Source: Marvania coccoides (Eukaryota; Chlorophyta; Trebouxiophyceae; Chlorellales; Chlorellaceae). Taken from it: a DNA stretch of 64,000 bases. The stretch covers positions 1,426,001 to 1,490,000 of the forward strand of contig OY978101.1 in the NCBI GenBank assembly GCA_963854735.1. Direction: 5' to 3'. Positions 54,699 to 64,000 of the stretch are shown here, one piece after another. The position numbers were made by a program, and so were the translations under genes. A model generated the notes under the pieces. That model had not been told where the DNA came from, searched no databases, and saw nothing but the letters and a program-made list of their open reading frames with translations. Numbering within the stretch: the first letter of the stretch is position 1; every line of letters starts with the position of its first letter.

Positions 54699-56897
54699 TC
54701 ATTTCTTCTTCCCAGCAGCAGCCGCTGCCGCCGCCGCCGCCTCATTGCCGCTCTCCAGATTCACGCCATGCATGGCCGCCATAACTTTCCTCGCTGCGTT
54801 GTACACCTTCACCGCAGCGTCCTTCTTCTCAAACGCCGACGCCGCAAAGTCCTGCAGCGGCCACCAGTCCGGCCGGTTGGCTTCCTCCTTGTACATTTTT
54901 GCCCCCGCCACCTCTGCAAGCCCCTGCGCCTTCCTATCGGCGTTGATCGCATCCCGCACCATCACCCTGCACAGCTTCACCAGCGCATCCGCGCGGTAGT
55001 TCTCGTGCCCCTTCTGCCACTGGTACGTCTCATTAGCTTTGGCTTCAGCGGCAGCGGCGGCGGCAGCAGCAGCGTCAGCGTCAGCCACCTCCTTGCCGGC
55101 TTTTCGCACGGCCTCGATCTGGGGGGGCACCCCGCCGTTCAGCAGCGCCTGCAACACCCCCTCGCTGCCGGCAAACATTCCGCTGGGCTGGGTGGGGTTG
55201 GGCAATGCTGCAGCACCGCTCTTTTCCACCTCTTCGTCGTCAGAATCTTCCTCCTCGGACCCGGAAGACTCGCTGCCAGACTCGTCAGACCCGGAGTCAG
55301 ACCCGCTGTCGCTCTCTGCGGGCGCCGCTTTTTTTGCCACTGCCGCCGGCGCTTTCTTTGTCGCTGCTGCGCCCTTCTTCTTGGGCGAGACAGCAGTCGC
55401 CTCCTCCTCCTCTTCTTCAGACTCCTCCACCGCTGCCGCCTTTCCCTTCATCGCAGGCGACTTGGCAGCAGCAGCGGCAGTTTTCGCCGCCGCCGCCTTC
55501 GTCTTCGCTCCCTTGGACTTAGACGCCTCCTCCTCCTCCTCCTCCTCCTCCTCCTCCTCATCCGAAGAGCTGCTCTCGCTGGCCTTCTTTTCCTCCGAAG
55601 AGGCCTCTACCTTCTTTTCCTCCAAAGAGGCCTCTACCTTCTTTTGAATTCGTGCTTTTTTCTTCACACCGCCTGCCTCTTCCTCCTCCTCCTCTTCATC
55701 TGCTGCAGGCGGCTCGTGGGAGGCAGCTTGGGTGGGGGGCAGCAGGGCGCCGCCGTCGACAGCAGGTGTAGGCGCCTCCGCTACGGCCTTGGCGGGCCCT
55801 TCCGCGCCCTCCTTGGTAGTCTCCGAGTCGGATCCCGACGCCTTTCCATTCGCAGCAGCAGCGTTGACCCCCCCAGCCACGGTGCCGCCCTCGTCAGAGC
55901 TCGAACCGCCGCCGTCGGTTTTGGCGCCACTCTTGCTCTTGCGCACGCGCTTGCCGCTGCGCTTCTTCGACTTCTTGCTCTCGCTGGCGGGCAAGGCGGT
56001 GGCGACGGGGACCGGAGGGGTCAGTTCGGGGGTGGTCGAGGGGGCAGCAGCGGAGTCAGGCTTGGGAGTTGCCGCAGCCGGCTTTTCCTGCCCTTTCTCT
56101 GCCTCCTTCTCCCCTCCAGGAGCAGCGGCGGGCTTGGCAGCGGCGGCAGCCACTGCCTCCTCAGCCTGGTGTTTTTTCTTCAGCTTTTTCCGCTCCTTCT
56201 TTGTCTTTTTTTTGCTCTGCGACTTCCCGTCAGCCTCGGGCGCTGCAGAAGGAGCGGTAGCAGCAGCCGCACCCGCTGCGGCAGCAGCCTTTGCCTGCTG
56301 CTTTTTGGGCTGCTTCACCGCAGTGGCAGCAGCGGCAGCGGCAGCGGCCTTTCCTTTGCCCTTCTTCTCGGCTTTTGGGGCGCTCTGCAGCTGCGGGTTG
56401 GGCGCATTGGTGGCGGGTTTGGCCTTCTTCCGCTGCGTCTCAGCCGCCTTTTTGCTGTCACCAGCAGCGCCGCCGCCAGTGACTGCTTCATCTGCTCGCT
56501 TGCGCTTCACCCCCTTGTTGCACTCCGCCCAGAGCGTGGCTTCGGGGCCCTGCACGTAGGTTCCGATGGTGTCCTGGTCGTGCAGCCCGAAGCAGTTGGC
56601 GAAGTCGCGCTGAGAGCTGTCGCCGTTGCGGAGAAGGCTCAGCGACCGCACGGAAACGCCCTGCAGGTCGGGATAGATGTCCACCAGGCGCTTTGAGATG
56701 TCATCTGCGCGAAATTGGGAGCCCAGAACAGTGCACATTTAGTTTAAGGCTGTGGGGAAAAAAATGAGATGAAAAAGATGAGATGCAACGCAAAAAATGT
56801 GAAATGCCGCACCTCGGAGGACTTTGACCTGGGTTTCTAGGTTGACAGAAATTACTGTAGACTTCTCAAGGCTCGTGACGACGAACAAATTGATCAT
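54699..56897 (-). CDS. Lys/Glu-rich nucleolar-like protein with ubiquitin-like start
   Basis: Exons 56813-56897 and 54699-56704 (minus) give 696 residues. The first ~55 residues (MINLFVVTSLEKSTVISVNL, then KRLVDIYPDLQGVSVRSLSL across the intron) look like a ubiquitin fold: a beta hairpin, a helix after the junction and a final strand. The middle 430 residues are alternating acidic and KKK/KKA tracts, as in Nopp140/treacle nucleolar proteins, with poly-Glu coded by a (TCC)n run. The end (about 575-680) is a folded helical domain with ETYQWQKGHENYRADAL and NRPDWWPLQDFAASAFEKKD. The Nopp140 carboxyl signature is absent, so it is a nucleolar-like protein of unknown function. Confidence 0.72.
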
Positions 56898-57791
56898 CGT
56901 GATATTTGGCCGGCGGCTGGCAAAAAAAAAGTGTTTGCGAAAATAGGGACTTTCGCCCTAGCAGGAAGCCTCGTGTCCTGAATCACGCACACAATTCAAC
57001 ATATTCTTTAATTTTGATAAGCGCACGGTTATCGCCGTGCATTTTGCAATTTGAAATGCTTTCCATTCCGTGCGTTGACTTTTTCGTCGGCCATTTCGTG
57101 GCGGTGCTGTAGTTTTCTGCCCCATGCAGGTGTCAGGAGCCTGTGCAGCGTCTCTCGCTAATCCCTCAGGCTGCAAGGGCAAGAGTTTGACTGACTTTCA
57201 AAAGCGGTGCGGCAGCGGCATTCCGACGGCAGCGCTTTGTCTTTTTTGCTGATGCTAACAAGTGAAATATAAAAAGGGCACGCTTTACACACACTGCTAG
57301 TTGGGCTCCCTCGGTGCCCACAGGAGAAGAAAAAAAATCCAAACATTGGAAGAGAAGAGTAGGAAAAAAAACAAACGCATCGTTATAAAATATTTTTAGA
57401 GGGCTGCCAGCCAGTGGGTGTTCCTCTATTTCCAGGAGGTTGATGTGCATATCAAGTGCATGAAAAGAGGATGTGTCGGTGAAAGGCTAGGCTGAAAAAT
57501 AAAAATCGAGTTATTATCAAGGTCGGCAAGATTCAAGTCTGTCAAGAGAGGAAGAATGCGGCAATAAACAAGCAAAGAAGAGAGAATGAGAGTGCATGAA
57601 CAAAATAGCCATGAGTAGCATGTCAGGGTTACGGATTTCCTGTCTTAACTGAAAGAAAGAATGCAAAATGGTTGCGTGTTGGTTGTTGCCGTCATTTGTA
57701 TACTAAGAGAAAAAGAAATACGAGGAGGGGGTTGTACTCATTATTGTAATGGTTGTATCTGGGAAAGTAGGTAAATCTAATAGGGGCTCCC
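56898..57791. other. Intergenic region
   Basis: 894 AT-rich bases between two minus-strand genes: promoter of the nucleolar-like gene and a long 3' UTR of the 1140-residue gene. No reliable open frame seen. Confidence 0.5.
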
Positions 57792-60700
57792 TCAGCGCGC
57801 CTGGATCGTCCAGTCGCCGTTGTGTGCGCTCGGCGGCAAAGCCTTACCGGCTGCAGGGCTGTCTTTGGCCGGATTGGCAGCAGCAGCAGCGCCATTAGAC
57901 GCCCAGCGCCCCTGCCTGCCGCCCCGGCCGCCAGTTCGCTTAGGCCCCTCATCGCTGGTGCCCTCTCGGCTGCCACTAGAGCGCCGGCTGCCGCCGCCGC
58001 CACCGTCACTGCGGCGCCTGCGAGGGTGCCTGGGCTGCTGGTGGTCCCTCTCCCGCTCGCGTTCGCTGCCAGATGACTGGTGCAGCCGCCCAAAGGGGCT
58101 ATCGGACCGCACGCTGGCGCTGGCGATGCTGCTTGCGCGGGACAGGCCCTCTGGGATGTTCCGAGCATGGAAACGTGAAACGGCGGTGGCAGGCTTGGTG
58201 CTGTCCGCCGGGGGAGCGGCGGAAGATGCTTCAGGCGCGGGAGGGGCTTCAGTGTCACGAGCAGCAGCAGCAGCAGAGGGAGCAATCGCTGCCCCCTGCG
58301 TGTGCTGCTTTGCCTGCTGCTTTTCATGCGCCGGCTTTGCAGCATCCAGCTCTCGCTGTTCGCTGCTGCTGCCACGCTGCTGCGCCTCGCGCACCATCGC
58401 CAGGAACCGATTGCCAGACCGCTCAGCCTCCGCGGACCGGTGGGAATGCGGCTTACTCTGGGGAGGGACGGCGACCACAGCACTCCGCATCGGGTACGGC
58501 GGCTGCATCCCGCCCAGCCCCCCAGGCGGCCCTCCTTGCGAGGGAGCGTGAGGCTGCATGGGCATACCCATGGCCATAGGCATCCCCATGTGCATGGGAG
58601 GGTGCTCCATAGCCATCGGGTGGTGGTGGTAAAAATGCGGCAGCATCGGGGGAGCTCCGCCAGGCGGCGGCAGCGGCAGCATGCCCTGCACCATTTGAGG
58701 GTGTGGCGGCATGCCCGGATGAGGTGGTCCTGCCGCTGCTGCACCGGGGGGCATGTGCGGGGGCATTTGCACCAGGCCTCCCCCGTTTTGAATGAAGGTA
58801 GGCATCGGCGGCGGCATGCCATGCATTAGCACGCCAGGAGGGAGGGGCGGGAGGGGCTGCCCAGGGATGTGAGGCACGTAGCCGTAGAAGAAGGACGGAG
58901 GGGGCATTCCATGCGGGGGCGGCGCCATCGGGGCTGCGGCTGGCAGTGTTGGGAGAGGAGCGGCCGGCAGAGGAGCGGCAGCACCTGCAGGAGCAGCAGG
59001 AACCGCCGCGTTTTCTTCAGGCTGCTGCTGTTCATCGGGCAGCTGTGGCTGCGGGGCCGCAGCAGGCTGCTCAGCAGGCTCAGCCATAGCTGGCACAGCC
59101 GTGGGCTGCGGCGGCGGCTTGGCGGCAGCGACCGGCTTGGGCGGCAGCGCCGCTGCGGTCTCTGCGTGCACGGCAAACGGCGGCGGCGGGGAGGGCTTGG
59201 CGCCCATGCGGGAGGAGGGGCGTCCTCCCTCGCCGCTTTTTCGCCCGCGAGAGCCATCCCGCTGCTCGGTTGACTGCTGTTGCTGCTGGAAAGGCGAGGG
59301 TTTGCGCTCCACGGTAACCACCCGCGGCACAGGCCGCCGCTCCGCCGAGGGCGCGCGAGAAACCGGAGCGGCGTGGGCTGCAGCGGAGCTGCTGTTGTTG
59401 CCGTTGGCGGGCCGCTCCACAGCCTTCTGCGCGGGATTCACCGCAGCAGCTGCTGCAGCAGGGGGCGTCTTCACTGCAGGGGGCTTTCCTCCCTTCTTCT
59501 TCGGAGCGGCGACCACTGCGACCGCCGCAGGAGCAGCCACCGCCGTCGCAACCAGCAGCAGCTCCGCAGCGCTGTCCTCCACCTGCACCACCTCCGCTAC
59601 GGCCTCCTTCTCCGCTTCCTCCTCCTCCGCCTCCACCAGCGGCACCTCTTCTTTCGCGGAATCGCTCGTTTCCTGCCCCCGCACTGCCTGCTGCTGCTGC
59701 TGCTTTGCTTTCTTCTTTTTGCTCTTCTTTTTCGCACCAGCGACAGCGTACGCCGGCTTGGCGGCCTCCTCCATGGCCTCCAGCGCCGCAGCAGCCTCGT
59801 CAGCCCTGCGCACAGCGTCCGCCTGCAGCAGCGTCAGCAGCCGCCGGGCCACAGTGAACCCCAGCACGGCAGCGGCCTCGCAGACGCTAGGGACGTCGCT
59901 CGGCTTGGATATGGGGTCCTCGAGAGGCATGCCGCCGAAGAGCAGCGTGGATTCGGTGGTTGCATCGAGGTAGTTGACAGCATTTTTGCCGGTGAGGGCG
60001 GCCAGCGACTCGGGCTTTAGCACGGAGTTGGCCAGACCGACGCCGCCGAGGTGGACCCGAATGGAGGATGCAGCGTCGCTGGATTTCACCTTGGAGGCGG
60101 CTGTGAGGGAAACAGAGAGGGGGAGGGAATAATAAAAAAGAAAGTCGGACGTATAGTTGGAAGAAAGTAAAAACACCACAAAATTTAAAAGCAATATGCT
60201 GTCCGAGTCTCTGAGAAGCTGCTACACTGCCTTACCCAGAAGGTGCACAGCATGCACAGCATCGGGGGCCCCCGACACGTCAAACACCTCTCTCCGCTTC
60301 ACCGCCGCCAGCCTGTCCCAAAACTCTCGCACATCATCAGGCGACGCCAGCGCAGGCACCTGCTTTTTGCCGTTTTGCTTGGGGTGGCTGGCCTCGCAAC
60401 GGCGGGCGGTGCACTGCGCGAGAAACTCCTTGGAGCAGCGCCGGCAGGCGTGCGTGACCGCAGTCGCCGCCGCCTTCTGCTGCTGCTGCTGGCGCTGCGC
60501 GGAAACGGTGGCGGCGTCCAACCCCGATGTCCGGCTGACGTCCACCAGCTTCAACATCTGATCAGAGGCTGGATCCAGGTCGGAAGTGCGGAAATTGCCG
60601 TTGGTGCCGCCCACAAACCGGGGCTGGTACTGAGGCCGCCGGGGGAAAGGAGGGGGCGACGGCGGGGAGGCAAACTCTTCCTCCACGTCCGGGGTGCTGC

Positions 60701-61432
60701 AGCTGCGGTTCTTGAGGGCCGCCAGCACGCGGGCCTGCTTGTGAGAGTCCTCGGCGGAGGAAGCATTGGACTTTCGCCGCTGCCGCAGCCCTCCCAGAGA
60801 AGGGTGCTTCGTGTACTCATCCTCCTCTTCCTCCTCTACCTCCTCCACGTCCCCGTGGTGGGCGCTGCGGGCGGAGAACGCGGCGCCAGAGGGGGAAAAC
60901 GTGGCACCGCCGTTGCTGAGAGCGGAAGAGGGAGAAGGCGAGGGGGAGACCCTGGAGCTGACGGAGAGGAGGCCAGGGCGCGTGTTGGAGCGCAGCGGGA
61001 GTGAGATCACGTCATCTACGGCAGAAGAGGTGCTAGGGCTGCGCGATGAGGAGGGCAGCACGGCGACGGTGGCGTTGAGGTGGCTGTAGATTGCGCTGCG
61101 GACGATGTAGGAGCCCGGCAGCGTAGGTTCCCTGCGGTATGCGTTGAAGAGGCGGTCAAACAATGAAAATATTGAGCAGGAGAGGCGCCAGCGACCCCCA
61201 AAACACACGCTCACCAGATGTAATCTTCGCCAGCTGGGATGAGCGGGGATTTGGCGAGGTGTTCGGGGGCGCCACCGATTCTGGAGATCACGAACGCCTG
61301 TTTGGGCCCCGAGTCTACGGCAATGCGCACCGAGTCGCCCGCTGAGGATCGCAGCTCGATCGCCGAAGGGGTGCACGACACCTCGGAGAAGTGCAGCGTC
61401 TGCTGGCGCGAGGAAAGCCTGAGGGGCGTCAT
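57792..61432 (-). CDS. 1140-residue uncharacterised low-complexity protein
   Basis: Exons 61215-61432, 60236-61131 and 57792-60100 (minus). The first ~100 residues (SRQQTLHFSEVSCTPSAIEL, then GEDYIWEPTLPGSYIVRSAI) look folded and beta-rich. A Cys/His cluster HACRRCSKEFLAQ with two further Cys (exon 2) could be a zinc site. Next comes ASSIRVHLGGVGLANSVLKP, another folded patch. The rest is disordered: KKKSKKKKAKQQQQQ, acidic tracts, then a Pro/Met/His-rich domain (about 620-780; PPMHMGMPMAMGMPM) and an RS/RG-rich tail with GGRGGRQGRW. This architecture resembles RNA-binding or phase-separating RNP proteins, but no RRM or other known domain is seen. ATG 61432 is the first Met in the frame; an acceptor-like CAG just upstream (about 61484) means an earlier exon is possible. 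Confidence 0.65.
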
Positions 61433-62031
61433 TGGAGCGGCACCGGCGACCCTGACCGCGGAAACAGAGGCTGCGGACACCACCTGTTGTGTTTGAAAAT
61501 TTCAAATCGTTTCGATCGCGAAATAAGTTCTCCTGCAGCAGTCAAGATTGGCAGGCGTGAGAAAAAATAGGCAATATTGAGGGCATGGGCTTGCCATGAA
61601 CGCTGCACAGCGCCTGGCTGCAGGGATAGGAGTAAAGTGCGCCGATTTAAAATGTTTGACAACCTCAAGTCTCACTTGAAAATCGCGCTAAGCGGGCGGC
61701 ATGTCAATATTTAGTGCATCACTAGCTCGGAAAACTGCTCGAAGGTGACGTTTGAGCGCTGTGTTGTCCAAAAATTCAAACGGCAGAGATGGGGGGAAAT
61801 AATAACAGGTCTACCTAGGCTGCGGCGTGGTAAATGCAATAGGGGGTCCCGATGGACATTGCTCGTATACGATGATGCCTATGATGGGCTTTAAGTGCAA
61901 ACAAAAAACGTGGAAGAAATAATTCTGGGCTGCACGCATTTTTTCTGTCGATGGCGAGAACCCAACGCCAGGTATTATTTTTATTTAATATTAATCCCAT
62001 CCGCACCCTCGATAGTGCAGTTGTGACCGGA
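61433..62031. promoter_or_regulatory. Divergent region between the 1140-residue gene and ASS
   Basis: 599 bases separate the two start codons. Holds both promoters; AT-rich with no gene seen. The presence of a possible upstream exon for the minus-strand gene is noted above. Confidence 0.45.
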
Positions 62032-62738
62032 ATGCAGACAGGTCAGTATTAATTTTATATGGTTAATCCATACCCTAGAGTCGCCGCCTGCCCTCGTGGC
62101 CCAGCGCACCCTGCATGCACCTGGATCCATCCATCACCATTGCGATCTTTCCAAATTGGGCCCCATCGCCCTCCCCACCCTCCCTTTCCGCACCCACCCC
62201 AACATCTCCCATGACATGAAACAGACACCCTCCCTTCTTCTCGCTTTTTCATTTCCCGTTGCCCCTCCCTCTGTCCACAGGCACCCTCTCCTCCCAGCGC
62301 GCCTCGCTGGCCGGCACGGCGCTGAGCCCCCGCCGCGCCGTGCGCGCCACCGCGGCCACCGCCCGCCGCCTCCCCCTCGCCTGCTCCGCCTCCAAAAAGG
62401 TCAACAAGGTGGTGCTGGCCTACTCCGGTGGCCTGGACACCTCCATCATCCTCAAGTGGCTGCAGGATGTGTACGAGTGCGAGGTTGTCACCTTCACCGC
62501 TGACTTGGGCCAAGGCGAGGAGCTGGAGCCCGCCCGCCGCAAGGCCGAGGCCGCCGGCATCAAGGAGATCTACATCGATGACCTGCGTGAGGAATTTGTG
62601 CGCGACTTCGTTTTCCCCATGTTCCGCGCCAACTCCACCTATGAGGGCGTTTACCTGCTGGGCACCTCCATCGCCCGCCCCCTGATCGCCAAGCGCCAAA
62701 TTGAGATTGCTCGCGAGGTCGGCGCGGACGCCGTGTCG

Positions 62739-62780
<42 letters not shown>

Positions 62781-63785
62781 CTGGGGTACTACGCGCTCAA
62801 GCCCGACATCAAGGTGATCGCGCCGTGGCGCGAGTGGGACCTCAACTCCCGCACCAAGCTCATCGCGTACGCGGAGACCCACGGCCTCGAAATCCCGCAG
62901 TCCAAGCGCGGGGAGCCTCCCTTCTCCATGGACGCCAACCTGCTGCACATCTCCTACGAGGGCAACGCCCTGGAGGACCCGTGGCAGGAGCCCAGCGAGA
63001 CCATGTTCACGCGCTCCGTGTCCCCGGAGCAGGCCCCTGACGAACCCACTTACATTGAGATGGAGTTTGAGAAGGGAGACCCCGTCGCCATCAACGGCGT
63101 GGCCATGTCCCCCGCCACCATGCTGGCCAAGCTCAACGAGCTGGGCGGCAACAACGGCATTGGACGGGCCGACATCGTGGAGTCGCGCTTTGTGGGCATG
63201 AAGAGCCGCGGCGTGTATGAGACGCCTGGTGGCACCGTGCTGCTGGCGGCGCACCGCGCCATCGAGTCGGTGTGCCTGGATCGCTCCGAGATGCACCTCA
63301 AGGACGACATCATGCCCAAGTAAGAGAACGATAAAAAGAATATAAATTTTACTGCTGCAATGTTTTTTGTTTTGCTTTCTTTTTGTCTCCAGCTGTTTTT
63401 TGGGGGTCGTCAGCTGCTCTACGTTAATATGCATCTTCAAGAATGCTCGTTCCTGTCTTCTTTATGTTAAACTCACTATTTTTTGCCGCTTTTTTGAAGG
63501 TACTCCGAGCTTGTGTACAATGGCTTCTGGTTCTCGCCCGAGCGTCTGGCACTGCAGGCACTGGTTGACAAGACCCAGGAGTACTGCACAGGTACCGTCA
63601 GGCTGAAGCTGTACAAGGGCAACGTAATTGTCGTGGGTCGTAAGGCCCCGACAAGCCTTTACGACGCTAAGATCTCCTCTTTCGAGGATGATGGAGGGGC
63701 ATACGACCAGAAGGACGCAGCAGGATTTATCAAGCTCCAGGCGCTGCGGCTGCGCACTTTGGCCTCAGCCCGTGGCCTTGCTTAG
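62032..63785 (+). CDS. ASS: Argininosuccinate synthase, plastid-targeted
   Basis: Condenses citrulline and aspartate with ATP in arginine synthesis. Exons 62032-62041, 62281-63319 and 63500-63785 give 444 residues. The first coding exon is 10 bases (MQT plus one base); joining at the GTCAGT donor (62042) gives [20 protein letters not shown], an Arg/Ser/Ala-rich transit peptide of about 45 residues. The ATP-pyrophosphatase loop is [18 protein letters not shown]; other family marks are [42 protein letters not shown] and [15 protein letters not shown]. The sequence between 62211 and 62280 has no in-frame ATG that reaches the frame, which supports the tiny first exon. The mature enzyme length (~400) is normal. 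Confidence 0.96.
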
Positions 63786-64000
63786 ATTTTAGTGTTGAAA
63801 TTAGCCGATGCTTCTTTTTGTGTGAATTTGAGACTCTCTTACCGTGAACCGTCCGAAATTGCGCGAATGCAGCACCATCCTCTATTTCTTTTGCCCCCTA
63901 TTTTCTTTTTCCCACTTTCTTACACTGCGCAGAGAGAGAAAGAAGAGAACAGTTCATCTCGTGATTTCTTTTTCCGTACGTTTCTTCGTTAATGATGCGA
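63786..64000. other. 3' flank of ASS
   Basis: 215 AT- and pyrimidine-rich bases to the window end, probably 3' UTR. No gene seen. Confidence 0.5.

Noticed and set aside
54624..56696. 690-codon open frame on the plus strand
   Set aside because: Antisense of the Lys/Glu-rich gene, producing a Leu/Arg/Ser-rich shadow.
62055..63440. 461-codon open frame on the minus strand
   Set aside because: Antisense of ASS, whose plus-strand identity is certain.
1..64000. CRISPR arrays, bacterial operons, phage genes
   Set aside because: No repeat-spacer arrays; genes are intron-split with eukaryotic family content.
1..64000. Intact transposons or retroelements
   Set aside because: No transposase, integrase or reverse transcriptase motifs were found in any frame examined.
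1..64000. tRNA or rRNA genes
   Set aside because: No convincing cloverleaf or B-box plus A-box pair noticed by eye; a covariance-model scan would be decisive.

Overview
This is a nuclear genome window from a photosynthetic eukaryote, most likely a green alga (Chlorophyta; the exact class cannot be fixed from here). Almost every gene is split by short AT-rich spliceosomal introns (about 70-450 bases), while exons are GC-rich and alanine-rich. There are no operons or Shine-Dalgarno signals. Plastid-related genes include an LCIB-type theta-carbonic anhydrase of the algal CO2-concentrating mechanism, a plastid-type argininosuccinate synthase with a transit peptide, and a CxxCxG membrane protein.

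Layout. 1-2.5 kb: a broken MYND-finger remnant, a 60-codon open frame and a class IV histone deacetylase. 2.9-6 kb: the R-SNARE YKT6 and a PUS7/TruD pseudouridine synthase. 6.1-16.8 kb: a divergent pair made of a Virilizer homologue (m6A writer scaffold, minus) and an IQ-HECT ubiquitin ligase (plus) that share a 245-base promoter gap. 17-19 kb: LCIB. 19.6-30 kb: a coiled-coil protein, a CxxCxG membrane protein, a PC-esterase/TBL-like protein, an Mpo1-like protein, a heavy-metal-associated protein, a secreted beta-helix protein and a Nudix hydrolase. 30-41 kb: a CHZ1-like histone chaperone, a bZIP factor divergent from NAA20, a SET-domain protein, and catalase divergent from the tRNA m7G46 methyltransferase. 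41-54.5 kb: a coiled-coil protein with a decayed partial copy of its 3' end, a small membrane protein, an LRAT-like protein, two small secreted Cys-containing proteins, isovaleryl-CoA dehydrogenase divergent from a DUF482 GNAT, and an aquaporin. 54.7-64 kb: a Lys/Glu-rich nucleolar-like protein, a 1140-residue uncharacterised low-complexity protein, and argininosuccinate synthase.

How the genes relate. The set is mostly unrelated housekeeping. Recurrent themes are RNA modification (PUS7, VIR, TRMB), chromatin (HDAC, CHZ-like chaperone, SET protein, bZIP) and carbon or amino-acid metabolism (LCIB, ASS, IVD, catalase). Gene models were built by hand by joining exons so that frame and known protein families stay continuous; every coding exon set listed sums to a multiple of three. 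The most unusual genome-level signal is the number of GC-AG introns: four well supported and two tentative among roughly 70.
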